From contig JAVGVS010000001.1 in NCBI GenBank assembly GCA_032718565.1, positions 5,864,495 to 5,928,494 of the forward strand: a DNA stretch of 64,000 nt, given 5' to 3'. Under the pieces are notes generated by a model that had not been told where the DNA came from, did no database searches, and saw only the letters and a list, made by a program, of their open reading frames with translations. Positions 35,008-47,000 of this stretch are shown piece by piece (the stretch's first letter is position 1; the number at the start of each line of letters is the position of its first letter). The position numbers were made by a program, and so were the translations under genes. Origin of the DNA: Distichodus sexfasciatus. Taxonomy: Eukaryota > Chordata > Actinopteri > Characiformes > Distichodontidae.

Positions 35008-38000
35008 GCTCTCTCTTGCACAAACACTCTCCACCACTTATTTCCCTTTCTCTGTATTTCTCCGAGTTGAAAACAGGGTCAGTTTCTTTTCTTATGATTT
35101 ATGATATAATTCAGGTTTAGTTCGCCTTTTAACTGCGAGCTGAAATCAAACATATCCCTTACAGTTCAGTCCACAGCAGCTGCTTTTGCTGTCTAGAGCT
35201 GTGGACCGTCTGCCGTACATCTGCAAACTCTATTAGGCTGCTTAATATCTCCAAAGTCTCCAAACATAACACGTAGCCTGCACAGGCTCAATATTGCTTT
35301 CCAGTAAGGATTCTGGGCCCGAGCATGTCTTTTGTGTAGAGTTTGTGTTACCCTGCTGGATGTGTACAGATCTGTTTGCGCAGGCTGTGGTTTCTTCACA
35401 TCCTATTTGACTTGGCCTGGACACATGTAGGCGATCTGTCTGGACCTTTTTCCTCTCCGGCCTAATAATAGGACAGACATGATTTACTGCCTCAGAATAT
35501 ATCTCTAATATCGCTAACATCACCTATGTATTTTTTTAGAGGCTTGTGAGTATTGGGATTGACCCCTAAGTGGTTGGAGCGCTTGAGATGTGTCAGATTT
35601 GTGTGGCGTCTTGTGACTTTCCCTTTTTTAGTGCGTAGGTAGATTATGGGGTGCACGAGCCAGAAAATCTCACGATTCAATTCTGATTCTTGGTCCCACA
35701 GTTCGATTCAAAATTGATTCTCAAGCGATTTACGATTCGATAAATAGATGAATTTGTTTCCAGGTTGCCTTTTGATTTACTTTTCCCATTTGACTGAGGC
35801 AGATCAACAAAACAAATCACACTGAATCAAATGTAGCTTACTAAATGTAATGCATATGTAGGTTTTAGGTATTTGTGAAGACCTGATTGTCCCCTGAAAG
35901 TAAATTGTAAAAATTTTTGTGGCTTTGTAAGAATCTGATTATTGGCCTTCATAGTATAGATACATTATTATCTAAAACTGGTTATTATGTGGGTCAGTGA
36001 AAGTGTCCCGCAGAAACAGCAAAGTTTGTGTTTGTGTCTAATTTTTTTGATGTTTGTGAGGACCAGATTGTCCTCTAAAGAATGGAAAGTTATTCAGGTT
36101 CTAAGAATGTTTTGTTAGTGAGGACCTCAAAACCATATGCATAAAGCAAAAAATATTTAATTAATGAAAAGATTTGGGGATAGAGGCTAGATCTTTTTTA
36201 TGGGAGTCAAAGGAAATAACTTATAAAGCAAGACGCAGTTGTGAGAGTGTGGTGTGAGAGAGAGAATCTGCTCTTCTGTTGGATTCACACACATGCAGCA
36301 TCTTTCTTAAAATCTCGTCCTGCAGTAATTATGATTGAAAGATGGAAAATGAGCCTGAAACTCGAAACTTTGCTTTCTCTGCGGGTTTCTAGAGACCAAA
36401 GTGTTCTAAAGCTGCATTTAATTAGCACTCAGTGTTTTGAGTTTTCTATTCTTTTTAAAGACAGACAGGAGACAGAATTAAAGACAAGATAAAAAATATA
36501 GTCATGCACACATGAAGAAGCAGGCAAAGTGTGTTGATGTATTCTGGGTGTGATGCGGTCACCCACTGCTGTTTTAAAGCCGCGTGTCCCCCGTCTGCTG
36601 TTGAACCCCCGACGATGAAGCTGGAAAGGACAACATCCGGCACAGTTCTCTACCCTTCACATGTCCCGCACATTAAACACTGCTCTGGAAAACTGTAGAG
36701 GGAAAACAAAAACATCTTTACAGCTGAAAACACATTGAGAAACGATAGCAACCATGTTATGGTACTCTCTGGTCCCAAATAAAGATAGAGGCTAGTTTCA
36801 TACTGGGTAGTAAAGAAAATAAACAATATTTACCTAAATGTAGGAGCCACGTCTTGTGGAGTGCACGGGGTTTTAGGGTGGGATGTCTCCTAATTGTTTC
36901 AGTCTTACCAAATGCACTGAAGGGCGGGGTGCAGTGAGAGAGTGGAATGGGGGACAAGTTTGGAAGCATTAAGACGAGAAACAGAGAGAGAGAGGAAAGG
37001 TGGGGAGGGGGCCCTGTAGCCAAATGTTGATGTTGATGGCAATATTTTTGGGGAGTTCCAGGGTGCAGATGTGTAAAAGTAGGGCAGAAGGGAAAAGAGA
37101 GGCTCTTGTGTAAGAGCGGAAAGGGAAGGAGTGCTTGTTTTCACGTTCGAAGAGCTAACACACACACACACACACTCTCACACATGGATGCATTGCATAT
37201 GAGAGTTCAAATACGTCCAAACAAAGCAGATGCATTCACAGCTGTGTACGGGGCTGATGTGGGATCTGTGCTCCTATGCAAATTAAACAGATGCAAATCA
37301 GGGGAAAAAAATTACAATCAGACTGTGGTAACCAGCAACCCGTTTGACAAAAGGCTTAAACATCTCTGTCTTTATCAAAAACAAGCACACTAACAGTAAT
37401 GTCATTTTGACCTTATTGTGTAATGACATTATTCGTCCAGAAAGTCTGTTATTACACAGCACAGATCTTTCCAACTCTCAGGATGAGATTTTTGGCATTA
37501 TGTCAGAGAAAGCTGGGCTCTTCTTTCAGTTATACTGCTGAACCAGCTCTTCTCTGTACACACACATAGACACACAGATCAACGAGGAAGTGACTGTGAT
37601 TAAAATGTGGTGATTGAGTGCTGTGCATGTGCTTTATTAAAGTTCATTGCTCGGGTCAGAGAGACTTAATACTTTCTTCCTCATAATAAACCCCAGTAGC
37701 TCTGTGACTTTCCTCCCATATCTCTCCGCCACATTAAACGCTTTTACCCTGTGCTGCTTTTGAAGCTGCTTATGACTTTCCCCTTTTTTTACTCTGTGGC
37801 CTTTTTATGAATTAAACCCATTTACCTTTTCCAGATCCTCCTGAAAACTGACATGCTGAAATGTTGCCCGTCTGTATGTCTGGCAAAGCCGCTTATGACC
37901 TTTTCCTTGTCTTCCTGTGTGTCTGCAGAACTCGATGAACCTGCCTCCAGACAAAGCCCGGCTACTGAGGCAATACGACAACGAGAAGAAGTGGGAGCTC

Positions 38001-41000
38001 ATCTGCGACCAGGTGAGCATCTTGCCGTCTGTCCTTCTCTGTCTTTCTGCCTTTTCAGTCAAGCTGTAGGCTACTTGAGGACAGAGAGAAAGAGAAAGTT
38101 GCTCCCATATCTTTTCAGCCCTTTAGATTCGCGCTCCAGCTTGCTGACGTTTGCCCTTGGCTGGATGCCTCTAGACACAACCACATATTTCTCGTCTGTT
38201 TTGCTTTCCCGAGCGTTGACAGCAAGTGGCTGTTAAGTTGTTTCTACAGTAGATGAATGACAATAACCTCAAAGTCCTGTCACTTCAGCTGCTGGGATTT
38301 GCTCAAATTAAGGATTAAATTGTGAGTGATTGCAAGGTTATGCTATTCTGATGAGTTGAGAGATAGTCAGTGACTTTCAGTCGCTGATAATCACATGAGC
38401 ATTTTGGGTCAACTGACCCTTTAGCTGTGTGAATTTCAGATTAGTCACATGCTAATTCATGCAGACGTCAAGTACTGTCTTGACAGAAGAAGGTCTTTCT
38501 GGTTTCTCATCTAGAAGAACTTTACTCTTATTTGCTTACAACATTTGGGAAGGTAAATCAGAAGAAAATATTTGTGGTTATGACATATTCAGCAGTAGTT
38601 TGGAGAAGAAATTAGATTTGCAGTCTGTAACGAAGAAAAACATTGCCACAAACAGATCTAATTTAATAAACTTAACAATTATTGGGAAATATTAGGAAAT
38701 GCACACTGAAGATGAAGATGCACATAATCTTATTGTAAGACATTTTCCATGAATGTATATAAAATGTATCTATAAATGTATCTATAAAATCTATAAAGTT
38801 TTTACAGTCCACACCAAATGCAAGCTCTGCTCAGTAAGGGGCCTTGGTTGAGGTTTTTCCTCTGGACTGTCCTCTTTCCTGTTATTGTGCATGGAACTTT
38901 CTGTCAAGTGATATCTGTAGAGCGACTTTAGCCAAGGCCAACGACACAAAGACAATAGCTTATCCACAGATTACAAATTAAATTCTCATATGACGCTGAA
39001 GCGAAAATAGATGTAGAACTTTACGATTGTTTCTTTAAAATCTTTTTTAAAGCAGCTTGAATGATTGGGTGGTGGGGCTGGAAAGTAGTTCCATGATCAT
39101 CCACCCCTCAGTAACATCCAAAATCAATTAAACCTTCAGACATCCGCCCCCGACGCACTGACGTTTTCTGTCATATCAAATATATATTAATATAAAATAG
39201 AAACTTGTGTCACAAATTGGCATGGTTTTTTGAGTCTGTGTGTCCCCTGTTGTAGCACTGCCATGTAATACCTTAATAATCACACTTGCAAGCATTAGAG
39301 ACAGAATGTGTGCAAACCTCATGACCTGAATCCAGAATCAGACTGGACATCCCGAGAACTAAATATACAGTTGAGCCTGCATGTTTTGCAGCTTGTGGTA
39401 GGTGTGAATCTTGAATCTTTCCGTATTGCTATTCATGTTAAAAACATAAACTTAGCAAGAAAGCTAGTTCACTTCTTTCCAAAATTTACTACCATGTCTA
39501 TTTCAAAGAACAACAAATCTAGCGACTATGTTTTTATTAGAATTGGCCACTTTTACTATTGGTATTTCTCGAATACCACTTTTTTGTGCCTGATACTGAG
39601 ATTGTAATATTGTATTTGATATCTACCAATATAATGCAAATCCGATACAGTCTCTTTTTTAAACAGAAAATAATGCTTTAAAAAATGTCTGAATACATGA
39701 CTGAGATTGTTCTGTTATGCTTAGGGAAATATTTGACTTAAATACTGTTTCCTTGACAAAAACAATGTAATAATTACACACCTATATGTATATGCTAGAT
39801 TCTTTATTATTATAATGACATCTAAAATGTTTCATTTAAACACAGTTCTGTAATTTTGTGACCGTCCCTTATCGTAGCGGCTAAAACCATCAGGAATACA
39901 GAGATTGCGAGCGAGAGCTGGTGTTGTTAAGAAAATTCAACTGTAAAATCACATGATTTGCTTTTAGAGCTGTAGTGTGTTGCGTTGCTTATCACTATGC
40001 ACGAATTAGTGTGAATGTCGAACAATAAACCAGCTTTACCGCAGTGCCACTTCTGATACATAACAAATTGAGTGTGCAAACATTTACAGATCAGCTCCAT
40101 AGATTGCCCCAAGGCCACCGATACTAGATCCAGCTATTTGAGTTGTTATCAACCTGATATCCCGTCCACGTATCGGACCGGTGCCATCTCTAGTTTTTAA
40201 TAATTGCAATATTTAAGTGCACCACAACGAAATGTGACCACTGCATTTGACCCATTCTTGAAGGAGCAGTGGACAGCTTTTTGGGAGCGCCCGGGGAGCA
40301 GTGCCTGGGGTTGGTACCTTACTCATGAGTACCTCAGTAGTACCTTTATCGATGCGGCAGTTGAAATGGCAACCTTTGGATCATAGGGCCAAATACTATA
40401 TACTAAATACTATGGAAAATCCATATAATTATAACACAATACAAGGAGCCTCCTGCTTTATTAGATTGTAATCTAATGCTTTGGATTCTGCTTTATAGTG
40501 ACATCTCTCTTATGGGAAAATCTTGTTGAAGACTGTGGGCTGAATGTGTTGATTGTTTTTTTGCTGACTTTAGATCTGTCTGTCTGCATGATGTGGGTGT
40601 GTGTTTGCATTGTGTTACAAGGTGAGACATGACTGTTTGAGAGTGTAAATATGTTCTCCTTGAAGGTCTGATCTTGCATGTTGAACACACACTGACATAT
40701 TGCTTTCAATGTAAATCTGTGAAGTCATTCATCAAACGGTGGCAGATATTAGCAGAATTAAAAAGCAGGATATTAGTTAATTAACAAACCTCGAAAGGCC
40801 TCGAAAGCACAACAGAGCAGACCTTCCGTGTTAAGCAAAAGGGCAGGGGGGAAATTTAGGTTCAGTCTATATGTTGTTCTTTCTCTCAAGCAGCGGCTCT
40901 GATTCAAGTGCTCCTAAGAAACCATCCAGACTTTCTTGTCCACCTGACTGAGATTCAGGCTCCGTGTACTCGCCAAACATTTTACTCTGTCAGCATTGCA

Positions 41001-43510
41001 TGACTTTGCTTTTATCAAACTTTGCTCACATGCATATGGTTAGTGTTTCAGCACCAGCTGCCTCTAACACCGGCTGACCATAACTCATAAGGTCCTATTA
41101 CACGTCCAGCTGTGTGTTAAGAGTTCCGATCCGATACCAGTTTTTAATTAATAAGTTATGTATTTCTCTGTGAGGAGGAGACTGAGAGTATTCTGTTATG
41201 CTGAAGGCATAACAATTTTATTATTAAAATAACATCTAAAAATGTTTCTTTTAACACAGTTCTGTAATTCTTTGACAGTCCCTAATCCTGCAGCGCTAAA
41301 GCGATCAGGAACACAGATTGCGAGCGAGAGCTGGTATTGTTAATTAAACAGTAGAATCACGTGATTTGCTTTTGGGATTGTAGTGTGTTGCGTTGCTTGT
41401 TCTGCTCATTGTCATATTAATATATAGAAATGGCGAACAGTAAACCAGCTTTACCACGGTGCCACTTCCCATGCTTAACCAAACATAGAAAAACTACAAT
41501 TTAATAGAACAGATCGGCTCAGTGCCTGCGATACCCGATCCAGCTATTTGAGTCGTTTTTGGACCGATATCCAATCCACGATGCATCCCTAGTACTGATT
41601 GCATGCATCAGATGAATATGAATTTTATTTTTAAAATCCTTTTTCCTTCTTTCTTTCTCAGGAAAGATTCCAAGTGAAGAACCCTCCTCACACTTACATC
41701 CAGAAGCTGAAGACTTATTTGGACCCAGCGGTCACCAGGGTTAGTTCTGATCATTTCCGTTGTTTCATGTCTATTGTCTATATGTTCCTCCCTGACATTG
41801 TCATTGTGTCCTGGAGAAGGACTCCAGCGGTCCTTTAGGGGTGCAGTCCTCTTCGTTTTGGAGAATTTCCTGTTTGTTGGTGACATGCCAGGTTTGTGCA
41901 TGAGCAATGGAGTTGGCAAGTGGAGCTGGCTGATCTAACCAAGTTAGCAGAGATACACAGACTGCAGGCCCAAAAATGGCTTCAGATAACTCAATCTCCT
42001 CATCTGCAGTCGAACGCTTACGGCCACACCACACCAGAGGAGGACAGGAAGACGAGGGGGGAATAGGATGTCGGTGAATGGGATAGAAATTGACATAATA
42101 TAGTACATTCGCAGAGAAGGTCATTATTACGGTTAGGACAGCGGAACGTACAGTATGTGATGTTTGCATTGTGAATGCATTTTCTCTGAAGGGCATACCG
42201 AGACAAGAACTGGAAGATGAGAGGAGAAGCAAAAGGACATTTACATTTATTTTAGAGAATTAAGTATCTCAATTTCTCACCTGATCTCGTATTTCTTTGT
42301 GGCACTTTGTGCTAATTTTTGAGATCCTTCAGCGTACTTCACATTGTCAGGCAGGATCTGGCAGTAATCATGTCTTGATGTGTTAAGTGAAACTGACCCT
42401 AATTATCAGTTAAATTAGGATAATTGTGACTTTGTATCTAAGGATTCCAGGTTGGGTTGGATCACTTTTTCCAGCAAATAAGGAATTTTTCATCTAGCAT
42501 TTTTTGCATTTTACACTTATCCTCATTGTTAAGGTCTATTATTAACATGAGTATGATCATCTGAAACTTTTCGTTGTGACAAATATGCAAAAATAGAAGA
42601 AATCAGGAAAGGGACAAATGCTTTTCTTACAGCACTTTAGAATTTGGAAGGTGAAGTATTAAAACGCAAAGCTGAGTTTTGAAGTTGAGAGTCAAGAAAA
42701 TGGTTTGTTTTCTTAGTGAAAGTGGGCCGAGTGGAGAAAGGAGGAAGGGTTAACTCCAGCACTGTTAACACTTAACGCCGTCATGGCTACAGGATTTAGG
42801 CCCGTATGCTGGCGGCTGTTTGTCTAACACGATCCACTAAAGCTGCGCTCTGCCTCTGTCCTTATTAAAGCCGTCTGTCATATCATCTGCGGTATAGATC
42901 TCCATGAGCACACTTTCATTTAGCGAATCCTTTCTTTTTTTCCTTCTCCCAGTGCGGAAGGACCATTAAATTTTGGCTGGAGTAAATGGGAGGCTCAGAG
43001 AAAACACCCAGCACCTCATACGCAAGTCTCTCCCCCTCCTGGGTATTACACACTTCAGTTCGAGAGCTCATGTCGCTTCTCAAGGCCAGATAGACAGAGA
43101 GAGAAAGAGAGAAAACTGAGTGAAAAGAGCAGGAGCGGAGAAGGGGAAAGAAACTGACTGTGAGCTGGGCGGAACAGTTAGCTTTTGGGTACAGAAGTGG
43201 TGCGAAGAAAGAGAGATGAGAAGTAGACAATGAAAAAGAAGAAAGAGGGAGAGAGTTATGGTTTGACCTTCTTACTTACCCCCTTTTTTTCCAGCTGAAC
43301 AATCGTTACTTTGTGTGTGAGGCTGAGCTTGGAGAGCTGCACAAGGCCTTCTCCTAGCTTTACATAGGATGCATTCCTCAAGCCCCTCTCAGCCAATCAG
43401 CTTCCAGCAGGAAGAAGGCCATTCCAGAAGGTCCCGAAGAATGTCTGAGCCATTGATTTGTTTCCAGTTTCCAGGATGACCCCTCCTGAGATCCCCCCCA
43501 CTCTCTCTTG

Positions 43511-43547
<37 letters not shown>

Positions 43548-44010
43548 CTGGGAATTCATAAAGGAAAGTTAAGTCTGTATTACACACTCAGAAGCCTAAC
43601 AGTTTGGTTTAGACTTGGCAGTTAAATGATCTTTAGGCTGTTTTACTTCAGGGATGGATAGAGTCAGATGGGGTTGTGTTTTTGAATTAAGCAAAGTGAG
43701 TAAAAAGCAAATTAGACTTAAACCTGGTTTCACAAAAAGTGTTTTTTTTTTAATCAAAATGCAGTTTGTTTTCTTAAAGTTAGTCTCTCCAAATGTATCA
43801 GCTTTGCATTTGCAAGGGAGTTCCCAGCTGATAAATAAGCTGCATGTGGTGTTTTCTTGTGTTTAAATGTATGACAAAAAATAATACATACACACACAAA
43901 GACTAAATTTCTCCCTTCACAAACGTTTTTCTGCTTTTCATCTCTGTGTGTGCCAAACCCACCCACGTGGGGACCGCCAATACTCTAATGCTGTCATGAA
44001 GAGCCCACTC

Positions 44011-44048
<38 letters not shown>

Positions 44049-47000
44049 GCCTCATACACACACCCTCTCTCTCTCACACACACATCTGTCTCTTATTTGC
44101 CTTCAGTTTAATCCCACTCCCCAGTCCGACACCTTACTCGCCTTTCTGTTTCGGTTCTTTCACCTACTGATGCACTGATTTCCAGAGGTGGAAAGAGTAC
44201 TGAAAATTTGTACTCAAGTACAAATGCTGTTACATTGGTTAAAATGTACTCAAGTACAAGTAAAAGTACTGGTGTTAAAAGAAACTTGAGTAAAAGTACA
44301 AAGTACTCTTCTCAAAAACTACTCAGAGTACTAATTACTTTTTAACCGATGGATGTTTTATTGCGTCGTCAATAGCAGGCACTCGATTCGATTCACCAGT
44401 ATAAAATATCACAAAAAAATAGCACATTTCTCAGATGAACAAGGTATAGAAAGGCAATTTTTGTAAATAAATGTAGATATAAAGCAGGAATTTTGTTTGT
44501 TAAGACAATGACAAAAATGTTTTTGAACATGCATAGAACAGTTTAAACTTTTCCCAATACACTGCGAACAACAGGCGGGTAAGTGTCTTAAACTCTTAGA
44601 CATAATAGCATTTCTGTCACATTTCACTTTCTGAACCTTTTGTTCAGTTTCAGCAAGAGCTGGTTTTCTAAATTAACAGAGTCTATCCGGCTTCGTTTGG
44701 CTCCATTTTCTCCATTTTGGCTTCTTTGTCTCCAAATCTTCAGTCTATAAATTAGTTTGTACTCCAGTGTGTAGTACCTCCAGACACCTGTGCCTGCTGC
44801 TGCAGCGGAGTTTATTCTTTGCTTACGTCATAGATTAATTGGCGCGGTCGCGATTGCACAGCCTTATTGGCTGCAAAGATGCAGATGAAAGGTTTGAATA
44901 TTAATTCAAATTGTGGGCGTACTCAGTAGCGACTTTTGATTTTATAAGTAGCGAAGTAGATTACATGGTGTAAGTTGTACTGAAGTACGAGTAAAATTAC
45001 ACACTTGAAAAACTACTCATAAAAGTACAAGTACCCAAAAAATCTACTTAATTACAGTAACGTGAGTATTTGTAATTCATTACTTCCACCCCTGCTGATT
45101 TCATTACTTTACATCAGCAGCTTATTTCCTTCAACTCCGTGATGACCGAATGATATTCTCATCATACTCATTTCCTTTCCCAACTCTGTTAGTATTAGGA
45201 CAAGCTCTGAGTGCCAGTTGTTTATGAGGATGTAGAGTGTTTTTCCTGCAGCTCAGCCCTCCTTCATTCTTGCCTGCTGCGCTGGGGCGTTCGTTCACAT
45301 GCGTTTCACCTGACACAAGATTGGGTCACAGGGCTTGCTCATAGGGGCTGTAACCTTGGAAACAGCACACGGGACAATAAAGGGTCCACAGTTTCGCTGC
45401 AGACCAGGGAGGCTCGCAGGGGAAACGAGGGCTCCCATTTTAACGAGATGATACGATTACACAAGTCAGACAAGCTGCTTCTGAGCAACAAAAACAGCAC
45501 ATCCGTCCAGTGCACCTTTAACTTAGGGCTACTTTTAAGCCACTTTTACGATTTAGAATTATTTTGTCTGGAGATAAGTATGACCACTGCGGTGGGATTA
45601 ATCCATCACAATAATTAAACACAATTTACTTGTTCAAAAATTAGTTTCCCAAGCACTTTGGTCAGATTTATCACGCCTAAATTAGTTATGTCTATATAGC
45701 AATGTTTTTATTTTTTGATCAACAGCAAACTTACCAGCCGAGTAAAATGATTGGTTTCCCTAGTCAGTGATGTAGTGTCCTTAAAGAGGCCGTGGTTTTA
45801 AACTCGAGATATACATATGCACTGATATACATCCACACAGTCCCCAGACCACAGGAGGGCTGCGGTGAAGCTTTTGTTCCTCCCTTCCCTCTCCCCTGTA
45901 CCTCTTTCCTCACATGCTCTTCTTCTTCTTTCTGGTGTGTAGAAATTCCGCCGGAGAGTGCAAGAGTCCACCCAGGTCCTCCGGGAGCTGGAAATTTCAT
46001 TAAGGACCAATCACATTGGGTAAGTAATCCAGTGTGTGCGTGTGTATATTATGTTATTGACCGAGACAAACCCAAGTAAGAAAAACACAAAAATATCAGT
46101 CATCACATACACTATATGGACAAACTTGTTTGGACACCTGTTCACTGTCCCTGCAACTTTTAGGACGTCCCATTCTAAATCCATGGAGTTGCTTTCCCTT
46201 TTTGCACCTGTTCAAGCTTCCACTCTTCTGGGAATGTTTTCCACAAGATTTTTGCAAGTTTTTGCCTGTTTGTTCAGAAGAGCATTTGTGAGATTAAGTA
46301 CTGATGTTGGGTGAGAAAGCCTGGCTCTCAGTCTCTGTTTTAGTTTATCTCAGAGGCAGACCCTCCGGGATTTTGCGTTGTCGCAATCGCAACTATTAAC
46401 GCAAATTCAACCAATGCCCCCCAGGTTGATGCGACCTTGCAATTTTGACCAATCACCGCAACCTTCCGCAAGTTTTGACCAGTCATTGTCGTTACCCGCA
46501 AAATGTTGAGCCATACGACGGCGAACTTACTTCCTTGTTACGTTTGGAAGACACAGGAAACATAAAGCATATTACACTTTCTGTAATCCTTGAAATCTTT
46601 TGTTTTCTCTTTTTGGCAAAATTACCACTTATTGGTTTCCCTTCATTTTAATTAATTGTTAAGAATATTTATAAAGGGGGAAAATCACAACTTTGCAACT
46701 TTATTGCAACAAAACGCCTAAAAACACTGCAACTTTCATTGCAATTTTTCAGAAAAGCTTCTGCTAAATCAGACATTTTAGGCTCAAAAAAGGCCTGTGA
46801 AATCCTGGAGGGACTGCAAAGGTGTTTTTGATGGGCTTTGTGCAGGCTGGTCAAGTTCAAGAAATGTCATACTGGAACAGAAAAGGGCCTTCCCCACACT
46901 GTTCCTACAATATAGAATTGTCCAAAAATGCCCTGATATGCTAATGAAGTCATATCCCTTTTATTTCTAGATTTATTCAGTAGACTTATGGACAGATTTC

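Larger units (their letters stand above)
16572..37928 (+). other. fmnl2: fmnl2 intron 1, 21.4 kb
   Basis: Long first intron. Features listed separately include a TA/TG microsatellite, SINEs, two members of the TTCGAATAA family, a poly(A)-tailed flanked insertion, a hAT relic with a BED-finger trace, a CCGATAC-family hAT element, MITE fragments and a long CT tract. The stretches 18.4-22.1, 23.3-24.8 and 26.0-27.3 kb show no recognised repeat. They are candidates for regulatory sequence, but that needs comparison with other fish. Confidence 0.7.
38013..41661 (+). other. fmnl2: fmnl2 intron 2 with two CCGATAC-family elements and a SINE-like repeat
   Basis: About 38.0-39.5 kb shows no recognised repeat. 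Then come the hAT element 39538-40192, a repeat at about 40218-40385 and a third related element at 41118-41591, which ends 70 bp before exon 3. Confidence 0.7.
41740..45942 (+). other. fmnl2: fmnl2 intron 3 with orphan exon-like segment and a hAT element
   Basis: Holds an exon-like segment at 43295-43357, CA and CT microsatellites, and a perfectly delimited hAT element at 44183-45094. The 5' 1.5 kb shows no recognised repeat. Confidence 0.7.

Noticed and set aside
35193..35680. Cluster of minus-strand frames in fmnl2 intron 1
   Set aside because: Mutually overlapping, no known domain, no splice context.
37805..38236. Frames of 85 and 127 codons over fmnl2 exon 2
   Set aside because: Shadow frames; the true exon is 37929-38012 in another reading frame.
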